A DNA stretch of 34,771 nucleotides from contig CAYTFK010000034.1 of the NCBI GenBank assembly GCA_964436865.1, positions 1-34,771 of the forward strand, in the 5' to 3' direction. The position numbers and the translations under genes were made by a program. The notes under the pieces are model-generated. The model was not told the DNA's origin and searched no databases. It worked only from the letters and a program-made list of their open reading frames with translations. Source of the DNA: JAXGPP01 sp964436865. GTDB taxonomy: Bacteria; Planctomycetota; Planctomycetia; Pirellulales; Thermoguttaceae. Shown here piece by piece: positions 17,181 through 25,836 of this stretch; positions within the stretch are counted from its first letter, which is position 1, and the number at the start of each line of letters is the position of its first letter.

Positions 17181-17483
17181 ATGCGAATCGGCGAAGTGAT
17201 CGGCACTGTGACCTTGAACCGCTCGCACCCGAGCCTGCAAGGGGCGCGATTCAAGCTGGTGATACCTCTCTCGCTGGCCGACCTGGCCGGCAAGGGGGAC
17301 CGTTCGGCCGAGGAATTCGCTGTTTACGACGAATTGGGAGCCGGCATCGGGAGCCAGATCGCGATCAGCGAGGGACGCGAGGCGGCCATGCCGTTCTACC
17401 CGGAAGTGAAACCGATCGATGCCTACAATGCGGCGATCCTCGACGCCGTGCACCTGAAGCTACCCCAAGATATCGAGTTCTGA
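17181..17483 (+). CDS. BMC-P pentameric vertex protein (EutN/CcmL family), copy 3
   Basis: The 100-residue protein has the EutN/CcmL pattern: MRIGEVIGTVTLNRSHPSLQ (1-20), RFKLVIPLSLADL, EEFAVYDELGAGIGSQIAIS (about 44-63) and YNAAILDAVHL near the end. ATG 17181 follows the RpiB-like stop by 41 bp; the open frame to its left is accidental. Three sequence-distinct pentamer proteins suggest that vertices may differ in composition. Confidence 0.94.
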   Translation: MRIGEVIGTVTLNRSHPSLQGARFKLVIPLSLADLAGKGDRSAEEFAVYDELGAGIGSQIAISEGREAAMPFYPEVKPIDAYNAAILDAVHLKLPQDIEF

Positions 17484-17500
17484 GCGCGAGAGAGGCCAAC

Positions 17501-18361
17501 ATGATCAACGTCCATAAGCTGCGTGAAGAGATCTGCGACATCGGCCGGCGGATCTACCAGAAGGGCTTTGCCGCCGCCAACGACGGCAATATCAGCTACC
17601 GCATCGGCGAGAATGAGGTGCTCTGCTCGCCGACGATGATCTCCAAGGGCTTCATGAAGCCCGACGACCTGTGCATCGTCGACATGGAGGGGAACCAGGT
17701 TTCCGGCAAACGGAAACGCACCAGCGAGATCAAGCTGCACCTGGCGATCATGAAGGCCCGGCCCGAAGTGAAGTCGGTGGTCCATTGCCACCCGCCGCAC
17801 GCCACTGCCTTCGGCATCGCCCGCGAGCCGGTGCCGATGTGCGTCCTGCCCGAGGTCGAGATCTTTCTCGGCGAGGTGCCGATCGCCAAGTACGAGGTTC
17901 CCGGCAGCCAGACGTTTGCCGATACGATCCTGCCGTTTGTGAACAAGTCGAACGTCATCATTCTCGCCAATCATGGCACCGTGAGCTGGGGCGAGACGGT
18001 CGAGAAGGCCTACTGGTGGACCGAGGTCCTCGACGCCTACTGCCGCATGCTGATGCTCGCCCGCGGCCTCGGCCGAGTAAACTACTTCACCGAGCCCGAA
18101 GCCCGCGCGCTGTTGGACCTGAAGAGCCAGTGGGGCTACCAGGATCCGCGTAATGAGTTGAAGAACTGCGACGTCTGCGCCAACGACGTCTTCCGCGCAA
18201 GTTGGCAGGCGTGCGGCGTCCAGCAGCAGGCCTTCCAGCCGCCGAGCTTCGCCCATCCGGCGGCCAATCCGTCGGCCAACGGCAAGCCGGCCGCCGACAA
18301 CATGGAGGCCCTCGTCCAGGCAATTACCGATCGCGTGATGGCGGCGCTGGCCAATCGCTGA
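17501..18361 (+). CDS. Class II aldolase (fuculose/rhamnulose-1-phosphate type) with C-terminal encapsulation helix
   Basis: It is the likely signature enzyme of this BMC, splitting L-fuculose-1-P or L-rhamnulose-1-P to DHAP and L-lactaldehyde. Zinc and catalytic residues are visible: Glu76 in RTSEIKLHLAI, His95 and His97 in VVHCHPPHATAF, and His158 in LANHGTVSWGE. NDGNISYRIGE (27-37) matches the phosphate-binding start of the family. After about residue 225 the usual fold ends. A Pro/Ala/Asn-rich linker leads to NMEALVQAITDRVMAALANR at the extreme C-terminus, an amphipathic helix like those at the N-termini of PduL and the aldehyde dehydrogenase. It follows BMC-P copy 3 by 17 bp. The sugar isomerase and kinase needed upstream are not in the window. 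Confidence 0.92.
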   Translation: MINVHKLREEICDIGRRIYQKGFAAANDGNISYRIGENEVLCSPTMISKGFMKPDDLCIVDMEGNQVSGKRKRTSEIKLHLAIMKARPEVKSVVHCHPPHATAFGIAREPVPMCVLPEVEIFLGEVPIAKYEVPGSQTFADTILPFVNKSNVIILANHGTVSWGETVEKAYWWTEVLDAYCRMLMLARGLGRVNYFTEPEARALLDLKSQWGYQDPRNELKNCDVCANDVFRASWQACGVQQQAFQPPSFAHPAANPSANGKPAADNMEALVQAITDRVMAALANR

Positions 18362-18400
18362 GCGAAACGAGACTGGAAGAGCGATGGGACGGAGCGCACC

Positions 18401-19333
18401 ATGAAAGTCAGCATCATCGGCGGCGGCGGGCTGGTCGGCTCCTGCACCGGCTTCGCCCTGCAGACCGGCAAGATCGTCACCGAGATCGCCATGCTCGACG
18501 TAAACGCCGATCTAGCCGCCGGGCAGGCCCTCGACCTGCTCCACGGCGCGTCGATCACCGCCGACCAGCTGATCCGCTCAGGCGGCTACGAGCAGGTGGC
18601 CGACAGCGACGTGATCTGCATCACCGCCGGGTTGCGCCGCAAGCCCGACGAAAGCCGGCTGGACCTCATCAACCGCAACGTTGAGCTTTTCCTGGGCATC
18701 CTCGACCAGATCCGCCAGGCGGGCCATCGCGCCGACGCCACGGTGCTCGTCGTCTCGAACCCCGTCGACGTGCTGACCTATCTCGCGGCACGCAAGCTCG
18801 ACCTGCCTTCAAGCCAGGTGATCGGCCTGGGAACGGTGCTCGACACCACTCGGTTCCGCAGCCTTATCGCCGAGCGGCTGGCCGTCGCGCCGACCCAGGT
18901 CTCCGCCCTGATTCTCGGCGAGCACGGCGACAGCATGGTGCCCGTCTGGTCGAGCGCCACCGTGGCCGGCCTGCCGCTGGAGAAGTTCCCCGGCTGGACG
19001 ATCAACACGGCCAACGAGATTTTCACGCGGACCAAGGGTTCCGGCGCCGAGGTGATCAAGAAGAAGGGCGGCGCCGGCTTCGCCGTGGGCCTGGCGATCG
19101 CCGAGGTGATTCACGCCATGGCGCTCGACAGCCGCCGCATCTTGCCCGTTTCCACGGTGCAGACCGGCGCCTACGGCATCCGCGACGTGGCCCTTTCCGT
19201 TCCTTCCGCCGTCGGCCGGAAAGGCGTCGTCGGCATCCACCAGATCGATCTCTGGCCCAAAGAACTTCAGGGCCTTCGCACCAGCGCCGGCGTTCTCCGC
19301 CAGACGCTCGACACCGTGCTCAAGGGGCGCTAG
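18401..19333 (+). CDS. NAD-dependent lactate/malate-type dehydrogenase, BMC-associated
   Basis: The 310-residue LDH/MDH-superfamily enzyme probably recycles NADH formed by the aldehyde dehydrogenase. It has the GxGxxG loop in IIGGGGLVGS (5-14), Asp33 for NAD ribose, the substrate loop TAGLRRKPDESRLDL (75-89), VVSNPVDVLTY (117-127), Asp148 and Arg151 in LDTTRFRS, and catalytic His175 in GEHGDSMVP. Arg80 occupies the specificity position that is Gln in lactate dehydrogenases and Arg in malate dehydrogenases, so lactate specificity should not be assumed. No encapsulation helix is evident. The stop overlaps the convergent DUF3999 stop by 4 bp, leaving no room for a separate terminator. Confidence 0.9.
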   Translation: MKVSIIGGGGLVGSCTGFALQTGKIVTEIAMLDVNADLAAGQALDLLHGASITADQLIRSGGYEQVADSDVICITAGLRRKPDESRLDLINRNVELFLGILDQIRQAGHRADATVLVVSNPVDVLTYLAARKLDLPSSQVIGLGTVLDTTRFRSLIAERLAVAPTQVSALILGEHGDSMVPVWSSATVAGLPLEKFPGWTINTANEIFTRTKGSGAEVIKKKGGAGFAVGLAIAEVIHAMALDSRRILPVSTVQTGAYGIRDVALSVPSAVGRKGVVGIHQIDLWPKELQGLRTSAGVLRQTLDTVLKGR

Positions 19334-20655
19334 GCGTTCACGGTTTCCGCGTCGTGCACCGCGATCGCTTTGGAACCGACGCTGACGATCACACCGCCGA
19401 GCACGAGGCTCGCGGCCCCGAGCACCGCGTAGATCAGCCACGGCCAGCGTTCCGTGAGCGGCAGCGGCTTGGGACGATAGGCGGGGTTCGGCTCTTCCTC
19501 GCCCAGATCAGCCCGCGCCGGGGCCGGATCCAGTAACGCCGGCAGATTCCGCGCGAAGTCGTAGTTGGGCGATTCGGCGTCAGGATTGCCGTAGTAGAAC
19601 CGCAGGTCCATGTCCTGCTCCGGCGGCGTGAAGACCACTTGCCGGGCCGGCGCGGCGAAGCGAGCCGCTGTGATCTCCAGCGCCGGGTTGCGGTAGTCGA
19701 TTACAATCAGCCGCAACCGGCTGGCGCGGACTTCCGTGAATCGGGCCACCAGCGTCTCGGGTTTCTCTCCCGCCCGGCGTTGCCATACGCCGCTATCGAC
19801 GTGGCGGAACTCGTCCTGGGTTCCCGGCGGCCCAGCCGCTTCGATCACATAGTTCCGCACGAAATCGGCCTCAGGTGTCTCCACCTCCAGCCGGTCGCAA
19901 GGAACGTTGTCGCTGCCCAACGAGATGATCCACGCCGAGGCGGGCGCGCCACGTTCCCGGGTTGGCTCCCGCGGGCCGAGGGGCGCGGGCAGCACCAGGT
20001 CCTCGCCCGGCACTGCCACCGTCCGATGGACCGTGACCGCGCCGACTTCAACCGGGTCTTCGTCGACCAGAGGGTCCCGGTGCACCCGCAGGCGCAGGTA
20101 GCGGAAACGGCTCGCAGGGTAGCTTAATCGCAAGTCGGCCAGTTTCGCCTCGCCGCGTTCGAACCGGATCAGGTTATCGGCGGTCAACCTCCGCCAGCTT
20201 TCGCCATCGGGGCTTCCTTCCAGTTCCGCCTGGCGGCGGAAATTGTTGCCCGGCAACTGGACTTCCACCTCGTTGTGTTCCATCTGGGCCGCGCCCAGAT
20301 CGAGCGACAGCTCCTGCGATCCGTCCGGCCCCTCGGCGCGGTTGAACGCTGCGGCCTCGATCGCATCGTCGCGATGCTCCTCACGCCGTTCGCGGAGCGC
20401 GTAAGGAACCTCGCGACCCGCGGAGTCGTAGAGCCGCAGATCGGCCAGATCGTAACGGGCCTTGCCGAACACCGCCGGCGGAAGGATGAAATCGGCCCAC
20501 GGCCCTTCGCCGGGCGATATCTTCCCCACGTCGCGAAAGACGGGCCATGCCAAGAGCGATTCGTCTGACGTCTGGGCAGAGACGGACTGAGCGGCGCCCA
20601 CTGCCATTGCAGTCAGTAGCAGGCGACCAAGAACAACGCGTTTGCTGTCGCGCAT
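19330..20655 (-). CDS. DUF3999-like secreted, C-terminally anchored protein
   Basis: The 441-residue protein begins with a signal peptide ending near VSAQTSDE. A long extracytoplasmic region has two beta-rich parts of discoidin-like character (DLADLRLYDSAGREVPYAL near 48-66; DLRLSYPASRFRYLRLRVHRD near 152-172), and one transmembrane helix (WLIYAVLGAASLVLGGVIV) lies close to the C-terminus. This matches DUF3999, whose function is unknown and which is often paired with DUF2339, as here: its start is 1 nt after the DUF2339 stop, so the two are translationally linked. It may act with the DUF2339 membrane protein in the envelope. Confidence 0.85.
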   Translation of the reverse strand: MRDSKRVVLGRLLLTAMAVGAAQSVSAQTSDESLLAWPVFRDVGKISPGEGPWADFILPPAVFGKARYDLADLRLYDSAGREVPYALRERREEHRDDAIEAAAFNRAEGPDGSQELSLDLGAAQMEHNEVEVQLPGNNFRRQAELEGSPDGESWRRLTADNLIRFERGEAKLADLRLSYPASRFRYLRLRVHRDPLVDEDPVEVGAVTVHRTVAVPGEDLVLPAPLGPREPTRERGAPASAWIISLGSDNVPCDRLEVETPEADFVRNYVIEAAGPPGTQDEFRHVDSGVWQRRAGEKPETLVARFTEVRASRLRLIVIDYRNPALEITAARFAAPARQVVFTPPEQDMDLRFYYGNPDAESPNYDFARNLPALLDPAPARADLGEEEPNPAYRPKPLPLTERWPWLIYAVLGAASLVLGGVIVSVGSKAIAVHDAETVNA

Positions 20656-20656
20656 A

Positions 20657-22531
20657 TCAATCCTCTCCCTCCGGCCGCTCGCTCTCCAGCCTGATCCGCT
20701 GGTAGGCGCGGGCGGCCAGGCCCAGGAATAGGGCCAGCACAAAAAACGCCAGGATCCGGTAGATCTCGTCCAACTCGGCCATGTCGAACAAAAACACTTT
20801 AGCCACGGTCACACCGTAGAGCGCGATCGCCAGCCATCGCAACCACGTCTGGCGAAGCCGGAACCCGAGCACCAACAGGACCGTGGCAAAGACCGCCCAC
20901 AGGATCGACAGCGACGTCTGGCCGATCCGCAGCCAGTTGATCGTGTCGTACTGCCGCTCGGCCGCAAGCGCCTCGAAGAAGTCGAAGCACTCGATCGACA
21001 GAATGAACCACAATAGCAATATGCCGGCCACCGACGCGATGCCCGCCAGCGCCCGCTCGGCCGTGCCGCGCCGCGCGAGGAGCCGCCGCGTGCTCGCCAC
21101 GGCCGCCAGAATCGAAACCGCCACACCCAGCGCGGGCAAGGCGAACGAGTTCAACAGCGGCACGAAGGGCTGGCGGATGTCTTCCGGCAGGTCGCTCGCC
21201 AGCAGTCGAACGACCGCCATCGACGCCAGCGCGCCGCCGATCGCCCTGAGCGGCCCGTTGTTGATCCGCTGCCCAAACCACCACAGCACGGCGGCCTCGA
21301 CCGCCCATCCCAGCGCCACCCACGCCGCATTGCCCTGGATCGGCCACGCCAGGGCCACAAAGCCCGACGCGATCGCCAGCGCCATCACCACCGGGCCAGT
21401 CTTCCCCGGCCGGGCAGTGAGCATGACCCGCGCGAGGCAAGCGTAGATCACTGCCATGCCGACCGCCGCCACTCCCATCCAGTCGCCGTAGTCTTCCTCG
21501 AGCAGGATGTAAACGGCGGCAAACCCGAAACTGGCCGTGAGCACCATCCGCAGCGCGTCTTCCCAGTCCACTCGCCGCCGGGCGAGCAAATGCAGGGCGA
21601 GGCTGTGTGTCAGAAACAGCACGTACACGGCCGCCTGAAAACCGATCGCCCAGGCAAGTTTCTCTGGGTGATAATTGCCGGTATACCAGGTCCAGAACAG
21701 GGCCTGGGTTCCGACCAGCGCCACCGTGCCGATTGCTTTCCAGGGGCGAAACAAGGTGAGCAGCACCACGCCCAAATCGAGCACCGCCAGGTATGTGAAT
21801 AGCTCCACATACCGGTCGTGCTCCGAGTGCATGAGCACGGGCGTGGCCAGCCCGCCCAGCACGGCCACCAGCGCCACGGCCGCCGAATCGTAGCTCACGG
21901 CCAGCGCCGCCGACTCGATCACGATGATCGCCAGAAAGACGCCCGCCGCCTCCTGCGGCAGCAGGCGATAGAAACCGAATGCCGCGTATGTCGAGAGATA
22001 CAGTACGACCACGCCCGCCGCAGTGAGCATCTGCGAAAACACCCGCCAACCCCGGCGGTGATAGCTCCGCCCGCCCACGATGAGCGCCATTCCCCCTGCC
22101 ACGCCGATCGCCACGCGCCCCAGCGGTCCAATCCACTGGTTCTCGATGGCGTAGCGCAGGAAGAACGCCGTGGCGAATACCAGCAACACCACGGCGGCCC
22201 ACCCCAAGCCCCGCCGCCCGATGAGCAATTCCCACTGGATCGGTTCGCGCTGCCGAGGGGCCGCCGGTGCGAACGGCGTCTGGCCGGCCTCCGCGACAAC
22301 TTCGACCGGCCGCTCCTCGAACACCACCTCCTCCGCCGCCGTTGACCGTCCTCGGCGCGCGGAATCTTCCTCCAATGCCCGCACGGCCGCCTCGAGCTGC
22401 TCGATACGCCGGGTAAGCGGGCCCACCTTCCGCGAGCGAACGAAGGCAATGATCACCAGCGCCAACGCCGCCACCGGCACTCCGATCGCCAACGAGAGCC
22501 AGAAGACGATCTGGAGGATTTCAAAGATCAT
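20657..22531 (-). CDS. DUF2339 polytopic membrane protein
   Basis: The 624-residue protein has an N-terminal helix (FEILQIVFWLSLAIGVPVAA). A coiled-coil-like stretch around RRIEQLEAAVRALEEDSARR (about 41-60) and a charged linker follow, then QWELLIGRRGLGWAAVVLLVF and about 18 further hydrophobic segments to the end. DUF2339 proteins have this plan and no established function. ATG 22531 is preferred to the upstream in-frame start at 22792, which lies inside the neighbouring gene and encodes sequence without family character. It forms a unit with DUF3999 downstream and the SHD1 protein upstream. Confidence 0.88.
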   Translation of the reverse strand: MIFEILQIVFWLSLAIGVPVAALALVIIAFVRSRKVGPLTRRIEQLEAAVRALEEDSARRGRSTAAEEVVFEERPVEVVAEAGQTPFAPAAPRQREPIQWELLIGRRGLGWAAVVLLVFATAFFLRYAIENQWIGPLGRVAIGVAGGMALIVGGRSYHRRGWRVFSQMLTAAGVVVLYLSTYAAFGFYRLLPQEAAGVFLAIIVIESAALAVSYDSAAVALVAVLGGLATPVLMHSEHDRYVELFTYLAVLDLGVVLLTLFRPWKAIGTVALVGTQALFWTWYTGNYHPEKLAWAIGFQAAVYVLFLTHSLALHLLARRRVDWEDALRMVLTASFGFAAVYILLEEDYGDWMGVAAVGMAVIYACLARVMLTARPGKTGPVVMALAIASGFVALAWPIQGNAAWVALGWAVEAAVLWWFGQRINNGPLRAIGGALASMAVVRLLASDLPEDIRQPFVPLLNSFALPALGVAVSILAAVASTRRLLARRGTAERALAGIASVAGILLLWFILSIECFDFFEALAAERQYDTINWLRIGQTSLSILWAVFATVLLVLGFRLRQTWLRWLAIALYGVTVAKVFLFDMAELDEIYRILAFFVLALFLGLAARAYQRIRLESERPEGED

Positions 22532-22635
22532 GGGCCGGCTGACCTGCGGACGCAGAATCTCCACTACCAAAGGCGAGAGGACCGACAGGATATAACGCGC
22601 AACCGAGTCCGTCGACCGGGGGTGGGGCCACCGCG

Positions 22636-23712
22636 CTACTTGCCTTGGGGCGCAACTTCCCACAACGGGGCAGGCCGCTTCTCGCTCGTCAGGTAGAGCG
22701 TCTTGCCGTCCAACCCGTAGCAGATCGACTCGCCCTGCACCCGTTCCGGCATCTTGATCTGACGTGGCTTCGAGGCAAACGCCTCCGCCCACGATTGGCC
22801 CGATCGCCGGGTGTACTCATAGGCGTGGGCATAGGTGAGAACGATCGCCCGGCGGCCATCGGCCGATACGTCGATCGCGGTGACTGCCGGCAGCCGCAGT
22901 TCTCCAATCCGGCACGCTTTGGCCGGCTTCTCGGCATCGATTGGCGGCCAGGCAAGACTGTAGACAGTAGCCGGCCGCCCCAGTTCCTTGCTCACCAGGA
23001 GAATCGTTCGGTCGGTCGGATCGACCGCCACTGCCTCGCAGTTGCGGAAATCGTCATCGTAGGCAAAGTGGATCGTCTGGGTTACCGGAACAGTTCGCCC
23101 CTCCGCGGCCCGCGGCGGTTCATCGGGCTCCTCGACGAGGTACATCATGTGTACGCCGGCCGAGCGGCCGTTGTTGCCCACGTCGCATACCAGCAGGTAT
23201 GACTTCCCCTGGTACGAGAACCCGGCGAGGTCTTCCCAGTCGAAGGCCTGCACGCCGTCCAATTCGCACCATCCCAGGTCGCGTCCCTCCCGGTCGAACA
23301 GGTAAAGACGTGGATCGTCTCCGGAGTCATTGTGTGTCCAGAAAAGTCCCTCGTGCCGCCGCGAAACCGCCAGCCCGCTGCTTTCGCTCACCGCCGGCGA
23401 GGCAATCTCGGCGAGCTTCCGCGGCGCGCCATATTCAAACTCACCTCCCGTCTGCGTGGTTTCGGCCGCCAGCCGCGCCTCCTCCTGCTTCACCTGTTCC
23501 CGTACGAACTCCTGATCCGCGGGGCTGAGCGCTGTCAAAGGGACTTCGACGGTACGGCCGTCGTTGGTGCGTAACCAGACCTTGCCCGATTGACAGGAAA
23601 TAAACTCGGCCTCCTCGACGTTTCCGGCCCGGTCGGTCCACGTCCGCGCCGGCAAGGTTGGAGGAAGTGCCGCGTAGAAGGCCGCGGCGCATAACAGAAT
23701 TCGGCATACCAT
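22636..23712 (-). CDS. Secreted SHD1-domain protein with propeller-like repeats
   Basis: The 358-residue protein has a signal peptide (about 1-22). An SHD1 (SLA1 homology 1) domain at about 23-75 reads RTWTDRAGNVEEAEFISCQS then VWLRTNDGRTVEVPLTALSP then ADQEFV. It is followed by about 270 residues with repeated beta-strand units such as SSGLAVSRRHEGLFWTHNDS, AFDWEDLAGF and ITAIDVSADG-like strings, as in beta-propellers. SHD1 is unusually common in secreted planctomycetal proteins. No catalytic motif was recognised. It is divergently placed from the propeller gene at 23903 and 104 bp before DUF2339 on the same strand. Confidence 0.8.
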   Translation of the reverse strand: MVCRILLCAAAFYAALPPTLPARTWTDRAGNVEEAEFISCQSGKVWLRTNDGRTVEVPLTALSPADQEFVREQVKQEEARLAAETTQTGGEFEYGAPRKLAEIASPAVSESSGLAVSRRHEGLFWTHNDSGDDPRLYLFDREGRDLGWCELDGVQAFDWEDLAGFSYQGKSYLLVCDVGNNGRSAGVHMMYLVEEPDEPPRAAEGRTVPVTQTIHFAYDDDFRNCEAVAVDPTDRTILLVSKELGRPATVYSLAWPPIDAEKPAKACRIGELRLPAVTAIDVSADGRRAIVLTYAHAYEYTRRSGQSWAEAFASKPRQIKMPERVQGESICYGLDGKTLYLTSEKRPAPLWEVAPQGK

Positions 23713-23902
23713 GTCGATCGGTTCCAGAGGTGAGCGTGTCGGCCTATTGTTCTGTCAAACGTGCAATCGGGCAACTGTGACCTTGTCAACACCAATACGG
23801 GGGTGAGAAAAGCTGCGAAAAAACCGCCGACCGCGCCTTCTCGGATCGGAGCGGTCTTCCCCACGTTGGCACATCGCTTCGGCCCTGCTACCATGGAAAG
23901 GT
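23713..23902. other. Divergent promoter region
   Basis: This 190-bp gap separates the leftward SHD1 gene from the rightward electron-transfer cluster, so promoters for both must lie here or close by. AT-richer segments occur near 23743-23820. I could not assign confident -35/-10 boxes or operators. Confidence 0.4.
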
Positions 23903-25795
23903 ATGCGAACCTTTCCGGCTGGTGCACTCCTTCCCGCCGTGCTGGCCATCGTCGGTGTGGGGATAGTGGTCGCCTGGACCAATGCGAGCGTTTCCCACCG
24001 TCTTGAACCGCGACTGCCAGGGCTGGATCGAGCCAAACAAACCGTAACCGCGTCGTTGGCCGGTCCCGTCACCGGCCAACTGGCCCGCGGACCGGGTGCG
24101 CCTTCGTCCGTTCCGGGTGAGTGGCCCTGGTTCCGTGGTCGGGATTTCAACGCGCTGGTGTCCGACGGCGTTGCTTTGGCGCGGCAGTGGCCCTCCGGTG
24201 GTCCTCCGTCGCTTTGGTCAGTCGAACTTGGCGAGGGTTACGCCGGCGCTGCGGTCCGCGACGGCCGCGTCTACGTGCTCGACTACGATCGCGACGCCTC
24301 GGCCGATGCCTTGCGCTGTCTCTCGCTGGACGACGGCCGTGAGATCTGGACCTATCGCTATCCGGTCATCGTGAAACGCAATCACGGCATGTCGCGGACC
24401 GTGCCGGCGGTCGACGATCGCTTCGTAGTCTCGCTGGGGCCGAAATGCCACGTCGTCTGTCTCGACCGCACCAGCGGCGAACTGAAGTGGACCAAGGATC
24501 TCGTCCGAGATTTCGGTGCCGCGGTCCCCCAATGGTACGCCGGGCAGTGCCCCTTGATCGACGCCGGCCGCCTGATCCTCGCACCCGGCGGCGACGAGGC
24601 CCTCATGGTCGCCTTGGACGTCGCGTCGGGCGATATCGTTTGGAAGTGCCCCAACCCGCGTGGTTGGAAGATGACCCACTCGTCGATCACGCCCGCCGAG
24701 ATCGGCGGCCGCAAGATGTACGTCTACTGTGGTAAGGGAGGCGTCGCGGGCGTCGCGGCCGACGACGGCACGCTCCTCTGGGATACGACCGACTGGAAGA
24801 TCAGCATCGCCACATGCCCATCGCCTCTGGCCCTGCCGGACGACAGGCTCTTCTTCTGCGGCGGTTACAACGCAGGCGCGCTGCTGATGGAAGTGGCGGC
24901 GACCGCCGAAGGATTTGAAGCCAGGACTGTGCGCCGCTTCAAGCCGGCCGAGTTTGGTTCGACTCAGCACACCCCCGTGCTCTACGAAGGCCACATCTAC
25001 GGCGTCCGCGAAACCGACAAGCAGCTAGTGTGCCTCGATCTGGAAGGCAATGAGGTCTGGGCTAGCGGCTCGCAGCACAGGTTCGGCCTTGGTCCGTACC
25101 TCATCGCCGACGGACTGATCTACGTGCTCGACGACAACGGCCTGTTGACCATGGCCGAGGCCACTCCCGACGCCTACAAGCCGCTCGCCGAGGCGCAGGT
25201 GCTCGAAGGGCACGACGCCTGGGGACCGATGACGCTGGTGGCTGGCCGCCTGATCGCCCGGGATCTGACCCGGATGGTCTGTCTCAATATCGCCGAGCGG
25301 TTGCCGACGGCCGCCGACGCGCCCCTCGCGGCGGCCGACAAAGCGAGCAGCACCGTCGCCCAGGGGCCGGACCAGACAGCGATGCCCGCCGACGATGCCC
25401 ACCCGGCAAGCCCGGCCGATCCTTTCGCCGCAACGCAAGCCCCTTCGGAAGGCGAAATGCCCGACGACGCCGAGGGCCCCGCGGACCCGTTTGCCGCCAC
25501 GGAAGCTCCGGAAGAGGACGAAGAAGGCCCGGCGGATCCATTCGCCACCACCGAGGCGCCCCCGGACGACTCGGACGTCGAATCGATGGATGAACCGGCT
25601 GACGCTGCGGACGAAAAGGCAGAAGAGACCGAAGAGACGATCGATCCCTTCGCAACCACCGTGGCCCCGGACGAAGCTGGCGAAGCCGCTGAGGCTGACG
25701 AAATGGGTGAAGAGATCACCGACCCGTTCGCCACCACGTCGTCTTCCTCCGACGCTCCCGACGCTGCCGGCTCAAACGATGGCAGTGAGCCCTGA
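23903..25795 (+). CDS. Exported PQQ-like beta-propeller protein with acidic repeat tail
   Basis: The 630-residue protein has an N-terminal membrane anchor or signal (FPAGALLPAVLAIVGVGIVV). Blades of a PQQ-like propeller span about 72-470, with units such as WPWFRGRDFNALV, VYVLDYDRDASADALRCLSL, DGREIWTYRYP and LVCLDLEGNEVWASG. The calcium, Asp and adjacent-Cys features of true quinoprotein alcohol dehydrogenases were not seen, so a structural or sensing role is more likely than PQQ catalysis. From about residue 480 the chain is low-complexity, Asp/Glu/Ala/Pro-rich, and contains five DPFAxT units. It is first in the rightward cluster leading to the Fe-S proteins. Confidence 0.85.
   Translation: MRTFPAGALLPAVLAIVGVGIVVAWTNASVSHRLEPRLPGLDRAKQTVTASLAGPVTGQLARGPGAPSSVPGEWPWFRGRDFNALVSDGVALARQWPSGGPPSLWSVELGEGYAGAAVRDGRVYVLDYDRDASADALRCLSLDDGREIWTYRYPVIVKRNHGMSRTVPAVDDRFVVSLGPKCHVVCLDRTSGELKWTKDLVRDFGAAVPQWYAGQCPLIDAGRLILAPGGDEALMVALDVASGDIVWKCPNPRGWKMTHSSITPAEIGGRKMYVYCGKGGVAGVAADDGTLLWDTTDWKISIATCPSPLALPDDRLFFCGGYNAGALLMEVAATAEGFEARTVRRFKPAEFGSTQHTPVLYEGHIYGVRETDKQLVCLDLEGNEVWASGSQHRFGLGPYLIADGLIYVLDDNGLLTMAEATPDAYKPLAEAQVLEGHDAWGPMTLVAGRLIARDLTRMVCLNIAERLPTAADAPLAAADKASSTVAQGPDQTAMPADDAHPASPADPFAATQAPSEGEMPDDAEGPADPFAATEAPEEDEEGPADPFATTEAPPDDSDVESMDEPADAADEKAEETEETIDPFATTVAPDEAGEAAEADEMGEEITDPFATTSSSSDAPDAAGSNDGSEP
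25418..25738 (+). repeat. Five spaced DPFA-type repeats in the propeller's acidic tail
   Basis: The motif Asp-Pro-Phe-Ala-(Ala/Thr)-Thr starts at residues 506, 528, 545, 581 and 607, separated by acidic Ala/Pro-rich spacers of 11-31 residues. The regular core with a variable spacer suggests a multivalent short linear motif. Confidence 0.8.
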
Positions 25796-25836
25796 CGACG
25801 ATCGTCCCCGACCCCTCCAGACCTTCTCCCACTCCT

